Positions 33,281-43,469 of a DNA stretch of 64,000 nt are shown in pieces. Origin of the DNA: GCA-2733415 sp964276095. Lineage in GTDB: Bacteria > Bacteroidota > Bacteroidia > Flavobacteriales > Flavobacteriaceae. Under the pieces are notes generated by a model that ran no database searches, was not told the origin of the DNA, and worked only from the letters and a program-made list of their open reading frames with translations. The stretch lies in contig CAXYDR010000003.1 of the NCBI GenBank assembly GCA_964276095.1, forward strand, positions 1,674,001-1,738,000. The letters are read 5' to 3'. The position numbers and the translations under genes are program-made. Positions within the stretch are counted from its first letter, which is position 1. Each line of letters opens with the position of its first letter.

Positions 33281-35905
33281 ATGAAATCTCAAGAAATACG
33301 CTCAAAGTTTTTAGATTTTTTTGAATCGAAACAACATAAAATAGTTCCTTCTGCACCAATGGTGTTAAAGAATGATCCAACTTTAATGTTTACAAATGCT
33401 GGAATGGTTCCTTTTAAAGAATTCTTTTTAGGACAAAAGAAAGTTGTAAACGCTAGGGTTTCGGATTCTCAAAAATGTTTACGTGTTTCAGGGAAACATA
33501 ATGACTTAGAAGAAGTAGGAAAAGATACGTACCATCACACCATGTTTGAAATGTTAGGAAACTGGAGTTTTGGTGATTACTTTAAAAAAGAAGCAATTGC
33601 TTGGGCCTGGGAATTACTGACTGAAGTATATAAATTAGATAAAGACATTTTATATGTTACTATTTTTGAAGGTGACGAAAAAGAAGGCTTAGGAAAAGAT
33701 ACGGAAGCGTATGATATTTGGAAGCAATATATAGCAGAAGACAGAATTTTATTAGGGAATAAAAAGGATAATTTTTGGGAAATGGGAGCTCAAGGGCCAT
33801 GTGGACCTTGTTCTGAAATTCATATTGATATTCGTTCTGCAGAAGAGAAAGCAAAAGTTTCAGGAGCATCATTAGTAAATCTAGATCATCCTCATGTAGT
33901 TGAGGTATGGAACTTGGTATTCATGCAATACAACCGTAAAGCAGATGGTTCTTTAGAAAACCTACCAGCTACTCATATAGATACTGGTATGGGGTTTGAG
34001 CGTTTGTGTATGGCATTGCAAGATGTAAAGTCTAATTATGACACTGATGTTTTTACACCATTAATTAGAGAAATTGAAACAATTACTGGAGTAAAATATG
34101 AAGATGCTACTGTTTCTGGCGAAGAGTCAGATATAGCAATTCGTGTTATTGCAGATCATGTTCGTGCTGTTGCATTTTCAATTGCAGATGGACAATTACC
34201 AAGTAACACTGGTGCAGGTTATGTAATTAGAAGAATATTAAGAAGAGCTATTCGTTACGGATTTACCTTCTTAAATCAGAAAGAACCATTTATTTATAAG
34301 TTAGTAGAAACTTTAAGTGCTCAAATGGGAGATGCTTTCCCTGAGATAAAAGCACAAGAATTATTAGCTCATAATGTAATTAAAGAAGAAGAGCATTCTT
34401 TCTTGAAAACATTAGACCAAGGGTTATTGCTTTTAGATACGATTGTAGAAAATACAAAAGGAAAGGTGGTTTCTGGAAAAAAGGTGTTTGAATTAAAAGA
34501 TACTTATGGTTTTCCAGAAGATTTAACGGCATTAATTCTTTCAGAAAAAGGCTTTACATATAAAGAAGAAGAGTATAAAGTTGCTTTAAAAGAGCAACAA
34601 AATAGAGGGCGTGAAGCAACTGCTATTGAAACAGACGATTGGCAAATTCTTATTGATGATGAAGAAGAAGAGTTTGTAGGATTTGATACGTTAGAAGTTG
34701 ATGTAAAATTAACACGTTATAGAAAAGTAACCACTAAGAAAGATGGTGAGCAATATCAACTAGTATTTAATATGACCCCTTTTTATCCAGAAGGAGGTGG
34801 GCAAGTAGGAGATGTTGGATATATTGAAACTCCAAATGGTGATGTAATTTACGTGCTAAATACTAAAAAAGAGAATAACTTAATTATTCATTATACTAAG
34901 AATTTACCTGAAAATGTAAATGATAGGTTTAAGGCAGTAGTAGATAAAGAAGCGAGAGCTTTGTCAGCAAGTAATCATACTGCAACACATTTATTACATC
35001 AAGCATTACGTGCGGTTTTAGGAACACATGTAGAGCAAAAAGGATCTTTAGTAAGCCCGAAACATTTACGTTTTGATTTCTCTCATTTCTCTAAAGTGGA
35101 TGCAGATCAATTACAGGAAATTGAAGATTTTGTTAATGCGCGTATTCGTGAGAATCTTGCATTAGATGAAAAACGAAATATACCAATGCAACAAGCTATT
35201 GATGAAGGAGCAATGGCATTGTTTGGAGAAAAATATGGAGATAGTGTTAGAGCAATTCGCTTTGGTCAGTCAATAGAATTATGTGGAGGAACACATGTTG
35301 CTCAAACAAGTGATATTTGGCACTTCAAAATAAAATCAGAAGGAGCAGTTGCTGCAGGAATCAGACGTATAGAAGCAATTACAAACAAAGCTGTAGGTAA
35401 TTACTTTGAAGTTGTTGAAAAAGAATTTGACGCTGTAAAACTAACATTAAAGAACGCCAAAAATCCTGTTAAAGCAATTACAGCTTTACAAGATGAAAAC
35501 GCAACTTTAAAGAAACAGTTAGAACAATTATTAAAAGAAAAAGCAGGAAGTTTAAAAGGTGATTTAAAAAATGAAATTACCGAACTAAACGGAGTGAATT
35601 TCTTAGCTAAGAAAGTAGATTTAGATCCTAAAGGAATAAAAGATTTAGCGCATGAATTAGGTGGTGAATTAGATAATTTATTTTTGTTCTTTGGAGCTGA
35701 AAATGACGGAAAAGCAACACTAACCTGTTATATATCTAAAGACTTGGTAGCAAGTAAAGATTTACATGCCGGAACTATTGTTCGTGAATTAGGAAAACAC
35801 ATCCAAGGAGGTGGAGGAGGGCAACCTTTCTTTGCTACTGCAGGAGGTAAAAACCCAGCAGGGTTAGACGCTGCACTAGATGCTGTAAAAACATATTTAA
35901 ACTAA
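33281..35905 (+). CDS. alaS: Alanyl-tRNA synthetase
   Basis: 874 residues, full length. N-terminal class II catalytic core (FTNAGMVPFKEFFLG, GPCGPCSEIH), tRNA-recognition part, editing domain with HTATH (about 565) and CGGTH (about 669), and a C-Ala domain ending with the QGGGGGQPFFATAGG segment. Charges tRNA-Ala. Divergent from the M23 operon; terminator follows. Confidence 0.98.
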   Translation: MKSQEIRSKFLDFFESKQHKIVPSAPMVLKNDPTLMFTNAGMVPFKEFFLGQKKVVNARVSDSQKCLRVSGKHNDLEEVGKDTYHHTMFEMLGNWSFGDYFKKEAIAWAWELLTEVYKLDKDILYVTIFEGDEKEGLGKDTEAYDIWKQYIAEDRILLGNKKDNFWEMGAQGPCGPCSEIHIDIRSAEEKAKVSGASLVNLDHPHVVEVWNLVFMQYNRKADGSLENLPATHIDTGMGFERLCMALQDVKSNYDTDVFTPLIREIETITGVKYEDATVSGEESDIAIRVIADHVRAVAFSIADGQLPSNTGAGYVIRRILRRAIRYGFTFLNQKEPFIYKLVETLSAQMGDAFPEIKAQELLAHNVIKEEEHSFLKTLDQGLLLLDTIVENTKGKVVSGKKVFELKDTYGFPEDLTALILSEKGFTYKEEEYKVALKEQQNRGREATAIETDDWQILIDDEEEEFVGFDTLEVDVKLTRYRKVTTKKDGEQYQLVFNMTPFYPEGGGQVGDVGYIETPNGDVIYVLNTKKENNLIIHYTKNLPENVNDRFKAVVDKEARALSASNHTATHLLHQALRAVLGTHVEQKGSLVSPKHLRFDFSHFSKVDADQLQEIEDFVNARIRENLALDEKRNIPMQQAIDEGAMALFGEKYGDSVRAIRFGQSIELCGGTHVAQTSDIWHFKIKSEGAVAAGIRRIEAITNKAVGNYFEVVEKEFDAVKLTLKNAKNPVKAITALQDENATLKKQLEQLLKEKAGSLKGDLKNEITELNGVNFLAKKVDLDPKGIKDLAHELGGELDNLFLFFGAENDGKATLTCYISKDLVASKDLHAGTIVRELGKHIQGGGGGQPFFATAGGKNPAGLDAALDAVKTYLN

Positions 35906-35910
35906 TAATT

Positions 35911-35939
35911 AATCCCGCTATTTAGCGGGATTCTTTTTT
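35911..35939 (+). terminator. Terminator of alaS
   Basis: AATCCCGCTA-TT-TAGCGGGATT followed by CTTTTTT. It ends four bases before the next start codon, so the GSCFA gene needs its own promoter or read-through. Confidence 0.85.
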
Positions 35940-35943
35940 ATAA

Positions 35944-36891
35944 ATGGAATTTAGAACTCAAATACCGTTAAAGAAACAAAAGGATAATTTAATAGATTAC
36001 CATGCTAAGGTAATGCTATTAGGTTCTTGTTTTTCGGAGAATATAGGTAGTAAGTTTGAGTATTATAAGTTTCAGAACACAATAAACCCTTTTGGAATTT
36101 TATTTCATCCAAAAGCAATAGAGACATTTTTTGAACGTGTTGTAAACCAAAATCTTTATTCAGAAGAAGACTTGGTTTTTCAGAATGAGCAATATCATTG
36201 TTTTGATGCTCATTCTATTTTGAGTAACTCAAACAAGGAAGTATTGTTGAGTAATTTGAATAAGACTCTCAAAGCTACGTATCAACAAATTACGGAATCT
36301 ACACATCTAATTATTACTTTAGGTACGGCTTGGGTTTATGAGCATATTGATACGAATAAAGTAGTGGCTAATTGTCATAAAATTCCACAAAAAGAGTTTA
36401 ATAAAAAGATTTTATCAGTACAGGAAATTACCGATTGTTTACAAAATATTGAGCAGTTGGTGAAAAAGGTAAATCCATCAATTCAACTAATTTACACGGT
36501 TTCTCCAGTACGTCATATTAAAGATGGTTTTGTAGAAAATCAGCAAAGTAAAGCACACTTGCTAAGTGCAATTCATCAAATACTAAAAACACACGGTGTG
36601 TGTTATTTTCCTTCGTATGAGATAATGATGGATGATTTACGTGATTATCGTTTTTATACTACTGATATGGTTCATCCTAATCAAACGGCTATTGATTATA
36701 TCTGGGAGAAATTTAAAGAGGTTTGGTTTAATAACTCTGTGAATGATACAATGAAAAAAGTAGCTGTGATACTGAGTGGATTAACGCATAGACCATTTAA
36801 CCCTACTTCAGAACAACACCAACAATTTATAAAACAATTGGAAAGCAAAAAAGAAAGATTATTAGCAGACTTTCCTTTTATGAAGTTTTGA
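35944..36891 (+). CDS. GSCFA-domain protein
   Basis: 315 residues. Contains the family-naming motif G-S-C-F-S (MLLGSCFSENIG, about 27-38) and TLGTAWVYE, YTVSPVRH and DMVHPNQTAIDYIWEKF, the block-wise pattern of SGNH-hydrolase-like GSCFA proteins. Likely a hydrolase on carbohydrates or acyl groups; substrate unknown. Starts immediately after the alaS terminator. Confidence 0.9.
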   Translation: MEFRTQIPLKKQKDNLIDYHAKVMLLGSCFSENIGSKFEYYKFQNTINPFGILFHPKAIETFFERVVNQNLYSEEDLVFQNEQYHCFDAHSILSNSNKEVLLSNLNKTLKATYQQITESTHLIITLGTAWVYEHIDTNKVVANCHKIPQKEFNKKILSVQEITDCLQNIEQLVKKVNPSIQLIYTVSPVRHIKDGFVENQQSKAHLLSAIHQILKTHGVCYFPSYEIMMDDLRDYRFYTTDMVHPNQTAIDYIWEKFKEVWFNNSVNDTMKKVAVILSGLTHRPFNPTSEQHQQFIKQLESKKERLLADFPFMKF

Positions 36892-36920
36892 GTATTGGTA
36901 AGTTTTTATCCGAATTATTT

Positions 36921-39500
36921 TCATCCTGCCTTATAACGATATAGAATCATTATTAAAATACCTGTAAATATGCCAATGATACTGTATAGTATTAAAGGAG
37001 AGTTAGATATATCTGATTTTTGTATAGCGCCATAATACACAAACGTATTCCAGTAGTAAGGTGACTTTTTAGCATTGCTTATATTTTTGTTATTCAAATA
37101 ATCTAATTTAGACTGATTGTTTGATATAAATGCTGAGGAGTTTTTACTATAGCTTTTATAGAAATAGTCCATAATTTGGGAGGTGCTTTTGTCATTTATT
37201 TTCCATAACGAAAACAGTACTGCATCAGCACCTGCATATTGAAAACCTCTAGCTAAACTCATAGCTCCTTCTCCTTTTTGTAGCTTTCCAATTCCAGATT
37301 CACAAGCACTTAATATTACCAGTTGTGCTGAAGTATGTAGCGCATATATTTCTTGTAAAAAAAGCATGTCATCATAAAATTGAATATGAGAAGGGGTAAC
37401 AAAATTACCAGCTTGCGCATGAGTAGAGATGTGAATTGTATTGTAATTAGTTACGTTTTTAATAAAATTTTCTTTTGTGGCTTTCTCATTCATGAACAAC
37501 TTAGTGTTCATTTTATTTTTAATACTATTCGCTTCGTCAATTGAGTAGGTAAGTTCTTGATTACTTTTTTCGAATACAGGGAAAAGCCCTAAAACATTTT
37601 TTTTGTTAGGTATTTCATCTTTCGAGTTAAGGTAAAAGCTAGTATTGGGGTTATATGTTAAACATTGTTTTTTAATAACAAATGGCATAGTATTGAATTG
37701 AGTATCCGACGTTTCATGGGTAAGTAATGCGCCAAAGGGGAGGTAGCTTAATAATCCATCAGGAATGATGACTACATTTTTGTACATCTGTATAGCAGAT
37801 AATTGTAGTAATTCGTAAACGTCAAAAGCTGATGAAGTATATGCTTTAATGTTGCTATTTATGTTGTCAGCATTATCAAATAAATGGATGAAATCAGTGG
37901 TTTTTTTCTGTAACTCTTTCGTGTATTCAATTTTATTGAGTGTGATATCAGTTGTTTCAATAATGAACTGATAAAGCTGTTTGTTGTCATAAAAATAGGA
38001 TACTAAAGCTGCCTTGTCCTTACCTAATTTTTCTTGTAGGGAGGCAAGAGAAACCTGCTTTTCTTTAGTGGGATATTTTTTGGAGATGATCTTGTTAAGG
38101 GTTCTAAGTTGGATACTGATATCATTTAAAGTAAAGCTAATTTCATTTATGTATGACTGATGGATTTCTTTTAACTGTGCTCTAATAAGGTTATTGGTAA
38201 CAAGCTCTTGTTGTTGTAATAGTTTTTGTTCCTTTAAAAGTATTTCGTCATCAGGGAATTGTTCAAGAAGTGATTTCTTTTCAACAGCTTCTTGTAGCAC
38301 ACTTGATTTACTCTTTTCGGCATAACTAAAAGCGCGTTCTAGATATGTTATATTCGATTCTTTTTCGTAAGCATTATAAAGTAAATCAATACATTTTTTT
38401 GTTCTGTTTTTGTTCTCAGCTTGATGAATTATTTTTGTTTCTTGAGCAACAATGTTCTTGTTTAGTAAACTACTTACGTAAAAACTTAAGTTGTAGTATT
38501 CTAAGGCTTCATTAACACTGGGGCAAATTAATGCATATAAATCAAAAAGTGTAATGAAAGTGTTTTCACCATATAGTTGAGTCTTGTTCGGGATGGTGTT
38601 TTTCTTAATAGTAGGAACTAATACTTTCAATGCTTTTTCAAGACTTTCTTGTGCTTTATCAATATTGTCTGATTGTAGGTATAGTTGCGCCTCTTCCGTA
38701 TACAGTTTTCCTATATCTCTTGCGGAATAGTTTTGATGTTTAATTAATTCTTTTTTAGCTAGTTCAAGATATTTCACTGCTTCCTTAAAGTTATTTTGTT
38801 GCAGAGCAATAAAAGACAGGCTTTTATAAGTAGTGAAATGAGAATGATTTCCTTTAAGAAGTAAATTTTGTTTTAATATAGAATTAGCTTTATGAAATTC
38901 ATGTAATGCAATTAAATTATTGGCAAGGTTGTTCTGTAGCTTTAGTTTATGCTCAATAGCTAATTTGTTTTTTTTTAACGTTTCTGTTAAAATAGTAAAG
39001 GCTGTTTTATAGTTTCCGATAGTGTTGTAAACAACGGAAAGATTAATTATTCCAGCGACTTTCTGGTTGTTATTGTGTTTATTGTTGGCAATAGAAATGT
39101 ATTGTTTAATAGTGTTTTCGGCATTTAAAAAACTTCCTTGTTTTGTGTATAAATTACCTAATGGAATTAAACAATTTGCGACAATATCATATTCTAAAAA
39201 TTGGTTTTCTTGAAATAGTTTGAATCCAGTTTCATATGCTGAGGTGCTTTTTTGTAATTCACCAAATTGATGATAATAATACCCTAAATTTGATTGTAAT
39301 ATTACTAAAGCTAAACGTTCATCTTTGTTAGTTATTGATTGTTCAAAAATAATTGCTTTTTCTGAGAGTTTATTGATACTAAGTTTTGATGGAGCAGCAA
39401 TAAAGTTATCTAAAGCATCATATATATTATCAGCTGAATTTTGCGCAAAAAGAAATTGGCAACAGAAAATGAGTAGTATGATAAAGCTGTTTTTTTTCAT
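36921..39500 (-). CDS. Envelope TPR-CHAT (caspase-like) protease
   Basis: 859 residues. Signal peptide (1-19), TPR repeats (about 60-420), a coiled coil, then a CHAT domain with the caspase-type dyad H694 (HISTHAQAG) and C733 (LSACESG) and the EGAMSLARGFQYAGADAV motif, ending with a C-terminal membrane helix and YRYKAG. It should be anchored in the envelope with the CHAT domain outside the cytoplasm. Third in a lipoprotein-PKD-CHAT cluster facing a sigma-factor operon. Confidence 0.92.
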   Translation of the reverse strand: MKKNSFIILLIFCCQFLFAQNSADNIYDALDNFIAAPSKLSINKLSEKAIIFEQSITNKDERLALVILQSNLGYYYHQFGELQKSTSAYETGFKLFQENQFLEYDIVANCLIPLGNLYTKQGSFLNAENTIKQYISIANNKHNNNQKVAGIINLSVVYNTIGNYKTAFTILTETLKKNKLAIEHKLKLQNNLANNLIALHEFHKANSILKQNLLLKGNHSHFTTYKSLSFIALQQNNFKEAVKYLELAKKELIKHQNYSARDIGKLYTEEAQLYLQSDNIDKAQESLEKALKVLVPTIKKNTIPNKTQLYGENTFITLFDLYALICPSVNEALEYYNLSFYVSSLLNKNIVAQETKIIHQAENKNRTKKCIDLLYNAYEKESNITYLERAFSYAEKSKSSVLQEAVEKKSLLEQFPDDEILLKEQKLLQQQELVTNNLIRAQLKEIHQSYINEISFTLNDISIQLRTLNKIISKKYPTKEKQVSLASLQEKLGKDKAALVSYFYDNKQLYQFIIETTDITLNKIEYTKELQKKTTDFIHLFDNADNINSNIKAYTSSAFDVYELLQLSAIQMYKNVVIIPDGLLSYLPFGALLTHETSDTQFNTMPFVIKKQCLTYNPNTSFYLNSKDEIPNKKNVLGLFPVFEKSNQELTYSIDEANSIKNKMNTKLFMNEKATKENFIKNVTNYNTIHISTHAQAGNFVTPSHIQFYDDMLFLQEIYALHTSAQLVILSACESGIGKLQKGEGAMSLARGFQYAGADAVLFSLWKINDKSTSQIMDYFYKSYSKNSSAFISNNQSKLDYLNNKNISNAKKSPYYWNTFVYYGAIQKSDISNSPLILYSIIGIFTGILIMILYRYKAG

Positions 39501-39572
39501 TTATAATGAGTTCAATTTAATTGATTTTCCGTTTATAACGGACATAACCTAGTATTAGCTTCATTGGTGGTG

Positions 39573-41513
39573 TTAAAACTTAAATCGTGCATACAATTGC
39601 CAGTAATTAAATTCATCTTCAAAGTTTAGTACATAACGTGCACCTATACTTGGACCAATTCTTGCAAATCCAGCAGTAAGATCTAATAATACACCTGTTT
39701 TTAAATTAACAAACGATTTTGTGTTTTCTTGGTTGATAGATTCTGAGTCAATTAACATGTCACTGGCTCCAAATTCATAAGTATTAATAGTGGTATTGGT
39801 GTTGCTTTGTTCACTAAGATTGAAATTTGCTTGAACTCCGGCTCCTAAGCCAATATAATTATTAATATTGTATTTAATTAATATTGGAATTTCCCAATTG
39901 ATGTTTTTAAATTCGGTGGTAGAGGAAATTTTTTGAATGGTTTGGTTTATTTCCTCCCGCTCAAGAAAGCTTGAAGTGCTATAGGAGTCAATTGCATTCA
40001 CAAGTTCTGCTTGCCAATACCAACGATATGATTTGTATGGCGATACTATTGCGCCAACAAAATAACTTTTTGAGTCAGTTAATTTTGGGTAATAATTATA
40101 ACCGGTTTTAATTCCTACAGAAATACCAGGAGAAAAACGAGTGGTAGCATAATTAGTTATTATAGGTTCATTTTTATCAAATATAATAGCAGTTTTACTT
40201 TTAGTCTTTTTTTTATGAAAGTCCTTTGTAAATTGGATGCTATATTTTACAAACCCTTTTGTAGAATCTACTTCCTCAACATTTTTTTGTTCGCTACCTG
40301 GGAGGTAAATATTTTTAAAAGTAAATATGGCTTGTTCTTTAGTAAATGTGGTATCTAAGCAACTATACCGTACTTCTTCATCGGGACATATAGGGCACTT
40401 TGGGTACATGTCTTCAATCTTTAAAGTTGCTTTGTCAAACATTTCAGGAATGTCTGTTTCCAAACGAATAGTTCTTGCGGGACCTTCTCCATTATTTTGG
40501 AACTTTATTTTATATTTCAAACGTTTAAAACGAACGAGTCTGTAACTCATAAATGTTCCGTTAGAGGACATTTTGTTTGGGTCATGAGAAGTAACTACTT
40601 CCATTTCCATATCTTTTACAGTATGATTACCATAGTTGTTATCGGGAACATAAATACCACGAACAGAAATAATAGCGCTCGTGTCTTTTATCATTTCTGG
40701 AGGTGTTTTCATAGTAAGAAATATATTCCTTTCTTCTCCTGGTGTCAGGTTATTAAAACTTATAGTGTTTGAGCTCTTGTAAAGCTGTTTGGCCTCTTCA
40801 AGTGTAAGTGGTAAATTGAACTTAACCGAATCTTGTATTTCAGGAGTATATTCAGTGAGGTCAGTTGTGGTTGATGCTAAAAGAGTAGTATCATCATTAC
40901 GTGTAGTGCTATAGCTTATGTTGTTATTTTCATAAGGTTGTTCCCCATGATACGTTCTGATGTCGTTTATTTCAAAATTATCTACATTAAACTTCTTTTC
41001 ATTATAAAAGAGATGAATTTTACCTGATGAAATATAATCAAGATTGTTTTTATAACTAACAATCATGACCATGTCCTCATTTGCCATTGGCTCTCTATTT
41101 CGTTTAAGAGAAAAATCAGTATTCATTACTGCAAGATCTTCATAGTCATTCGTAATGGTACTAATTACAATCTTTTTAGGCCTAGTTCCTGGTGGCTTTC
41201 CAGTGTCATAATTGTTAGTAGCCCATAATAATGTGTTATATGTGCCTGATTTTTTATAGGTATGTTTAGGTTCCTTAAGAGTACTGTAATTCCCATCTCC
41301 AAATTCCCAGAAATAAGAGTAATATGTTTTTGGTGCACCTGCAATTTGATTTAATGGAGGTGTTTCTGGTGTATAAGAAACGACATTTCCATTAGTATTG
41401 TTCTTCACAGTAGCGTATCTTCTAAGGGAGTCATAAGCTTTTTGTTGTTGTGCTTGACTATATATGGAAAATATAAAAATGATTGAAAAGAATATTTTTT
41501 TTCTCATTTTCAA
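39573..41513 (-). CDS. PKD-domain outer-surface protein with beta-barrel-like end
   Basis: 646 residues. Signal peptide (1-21), a PKD domain (about 50-118: YSYFWEFGDGNYSTLKEPKHTY is the PKD core), Ig-like/DUF11-type repeats in the middle (YKIKFQNNGEGPARTIRLETDIP) and a C-terminal beta-rich domain (about 460-646) with alternating hydrophobic residues ending in F, typical of a small outer-membrane barrel. Probably exposed on the cell surface. Upstream of the CHAT gene by 72 bases. Confidence 0.8.
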   Translation of the reverse strand: MKMRKKIFFSIIFIFSIYSQAQQQKAYDSLRRYATVKNNTNGNVVSYTPETPPLNQIAGAPKTYYSYFWEFGDGNYSTLKEPKHTYKKSGTYNTLLWATNNYDTGKPPGTRPKKIVISTITNDYEDLAVMNTDFSLKRNREPMANEDMVMIVSYKNNLDYISSGKIHLFYNEKKFNVDNFEINDIRTYHGEQPYENNNISYSTTRNDDTTLLASTTTDLTEYTPEIQDSVKFNLPLTLEEAKQLYKSSNTISFNNLTPGEERNIFLTMKTPPEMIKDTSAIISVRGIYVPDNNYGNHTVKDMEMEVVTSHDPNKMSSNGTFMSYRLVRFKRLKYKIKFQNNGEGPARTIRLETDIPEMFDKATLKIEDMYPKCPICPDEEVRYSCLDTTFTKEQAIFTFKNIYLPGSEQKNVEEVDSTKGFVKYSIQFTKDFHKKKTKSKTAIIFDKNEPIITNYATTRFSPGISVGIKTGYNYYPKLTDSKSYFVGAIVSPYKSYRWYWQAELVNAIDSYSTSSFLEREEINQTIQKISSTTEFKNINWEIPILIKYNINNYIGLGAGVQANFNLSEQSNTNTTINTYEFGASDMLIDSESINQENTKSFVNLKTGVLLDLTAGFARIGPSIGARYVLNFEDEFNYWQLYARFKF

Positions 41514-41545
41514 GAGTTAAAGGTTAGTGTTAGAACTCAATATAC

Positions 41546-41580
41546 AAAAAAGCTATGGTTGTTGAACCATAGCTTTTTTT
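41546..41580 (-). terminator. Terminator between lipoprotein and PKD genes
   Basis: AAAAAGCTATGGTT-GTTG-AACCATAGCTTTTT. It makes the lipoprotein gene upstream a separate transcript. Confidence 0.88.
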
Positions 41581-41598
41581 TTTAAAAAACATTAATAA

Positions 41599-42594
41599 TT
41601 ATGGCAAATCATTAATAAGTTGAACTAATTGTGCTTCTGTTGCAATACTTGTTCCTCCCATTGTAAACATAATGGTTTCATCAGCTACAATAGTAACTTC
41701 CTGAATTGAGTATCTCCAATTACCACCTTCTTCAGTTACAAAAATCAAATGACATTCTAAACCGATTGGAATTTGTCCGTAGTGCTCTGAAAATAATCCT
41801 GTAACAGCATCATAAGTATCTAAATGAGCCAAAGCATTATCTTCACCGTCAAACGAAATATATACAGCACTGTTTTCATTGTCGTAGTTGTCAGGAACAT
41901 CTACCAGAATAGTTGTTTTTGGTCTAGGGTCATTATAAAATTTATCAACATTTGTCCAACCAAAGTCTCCTAAAAATGTATAGTAAATTCCGCCCAATTG
42001 ACCGTCTAAAAATAATTCGTCGTTTCCACCACCTGTTGCTGGGTCGTTATCTTGTTCCCAAGCAATATCACCATTAGCATCGGTAATTACATCCCATAAT
42101 ACCATGTCATAGTCATCACCACCAGTTAAATTTGTTGGGATTTCTAATTGATAAGGGCAGCCTAAATCTAATTGTTCTCCATTTTGAGTTGCATTAAGGT
42201 AGAATTCACCTCCAGAAATTAATAATGCTTTATCACCATTTGGTAAAACTCCCATTGTTGGCTTGTTAGTTGTTAGCATGTTTCCTTTACCGAATAATTC
42301 TACATAGGAAACATCTACTTGCCCCGTGATAGCAATATTATTAAGTGTAAGACAGCTTCCGTCTACCTTAATTGTTACTCCATTACTTGAAGTAAATATT
42401 CCCATACCATCTTCTGCATTAAATTGAAACTGTTGAGAATTGTTGTTTAAGGCAACAGTTCTTAAATCACTAAAGTCTTGTTCAGTTGGTACTTGATCTA
42501 TAATAATTGGGGTAATGTTGTCATCATCTTTACAACTTGTAAAAAGCATAGAAGATGCTAATAAGGTGCTTAAAAATAAATTTGATTTTTTCAT
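41599..42594 (-). CDS. Large lipoprotein of unknown function
   Basis: 331 residues. Lipoprotein signal with Cys 21 (LFTSCKDDDN), then an acidic linker and a mainly beta protein rich in Gly, Asn and Asp (GGDDYDMVLWDVITDANGDIAW). No family recognised. It has its own terminator and lies between the sigma-factor operon and the PKD/CHAT genes, facing the latter. Confidence 0.75.
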   Translation of the reverse strand: MKKSNLFLSTLLASSMLFTSCKDDDNITPIIIDQVPTEQDFSDLRTVALNNNSQQFQFNAEDGMGIFTSSNGVTIKVDGSCLTLNNIAITGQVDVSYVELFGKGNMLTTNKPTMGVLPNGDKALLISGGEFYLNATQNGEQLDLGCPYQLEIPTNLTGGDDYDMVLWDVITDANGDIAWEQDNDPATGGGNDELFLDGQLGGIYYTFLGDFGWTNVDKFYNDPRPKTTILVDVPDNYDNENSAVYISFDGEDNALAHLDTYDAVTGLFSEHYGQIPIGLECHLIFVTEEGGNWRYSIQEVTIVADETIMFTMGGTSIATEAQLVQLINDLP

Positions 42595-42886
42595 GATTCG
42601 TGTTTTTATTGTTTAATACATCTTTAGATACAGTAAGTAGTGATTTTGTTACCCCCTTTGTTTTGATAAAATGTGTTTTAGCCTTGTTTTTATATAGTAA
42701 AAAAGTCTTGAATCTATTGTTATTGTTAGGTTTATTTAAAATATTTTTTTATTTAAAATATTTTTTGAAATTGTGTTTTTAAATATTTTTATTGAAATTA
42801 ACATATTAATTAAGTGCTATATTTTGAGTGGTGTATAATTCATTCTCATAAGTTTTACTAAATTCGTTGAATAAAAAGGTAGTTTG
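42595..42886. promoter_or_regulatory. Divergent intergenic region
   Basis: 292 bases between the lipoprotein gene and the sigma-factor gene. Very AT-rich, with a direct repeat TTTAAAATATTTTTT at 42736-42751 and 42754-42768. Presumably holds both promoters; none assigned with confidence. Confidence 0.4.
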
Positions 42887-43468
42887 ATGAATGATAATAA
42901 AACACATCGTGATCAATTATATATTGTGGGCTTGTTAAAAAACGATTCTATTATTATAAAAGAGATATACGAAAAGTTTGCACCAAAAGTTGTTCACTAT
43001 ATAAGTAGAAACAGTGGAAACGAAAATGATGCAAATGACATTATTCAGGAAGTGTTAATAGTTATTTATAATCAAGCTCAAAAAAATAACTTTAAACTTA
43101 CATGTCCTTTCGATGCTTACTTTTTTTTGCTATGTAAGCGAATGTGGTTTAATGTTTTAAAAAAAACTTCTAAAAAAGAGGTAACAATTAATGAAGAAAT
43201 TTTATCTATAAATGACGACGCTTCATTATTAGCTTTTGAAACTATAGAGTTTGATGAGAAGCAGCAATTATTTGATGAGATGTTTCAGAAATTAGGAAAT
43301 GCGTGTAAGGAGCTGTTAAAAGCCTCTTTTACGATAAAATCCTTACAAGAAGTCGCTGATAAATTAGGCGTTTCTTATGCTTATGTTCGAAAGAAGAAGT
43401 CGTTGTGTATTGGAAAATTGACAAAACTGGTGCAAGGGTCACCAGCTTTTAAAAAGATCAAAAATTAG
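42887..43468 (+). CDS. ECF-type sigma-70 factor
   Basis: 193 residues from ATG 42887 (a TTG one codon earlier is less likely). Region 2 with NENDANDIIQEVLIVIYNQA (about 47-66) and FDAYFFLLCKRMWFNVLK, region 4 with SLQEVADKLGVSYAYVRKKKSLCIGKL. No region 1. Likely controls genes by release from the membrane protein encoded next. Start overlaps nothing; the next gene begins one base after its stop. Confidence 0.9.
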   Translation: MNDNKTHRDQLYIVGLLKNDSIIIKEIYEKFAPKVVHYISRNSGNENDANDIIQEVLIVIYNQAQKNNFKLTCPFDAYFFLLCKRMWFNVLKKTSKKEVTINEEILSINDDASLLAFETIEFDEKQQLFDEMFQKLGNACKELLKASFTIKSLQEVADKLGVSYAYVRKKKSLCIGKLTKLVQGSPAFKKIKN

Positions 43469-43469
43469 C

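Noticed and set aside
42736..42768. Repeated TTTAAAATATTTTTT as a mobile repeat
   Set aside because: Simple AT-rich duplication; too low in complexity to interpret.
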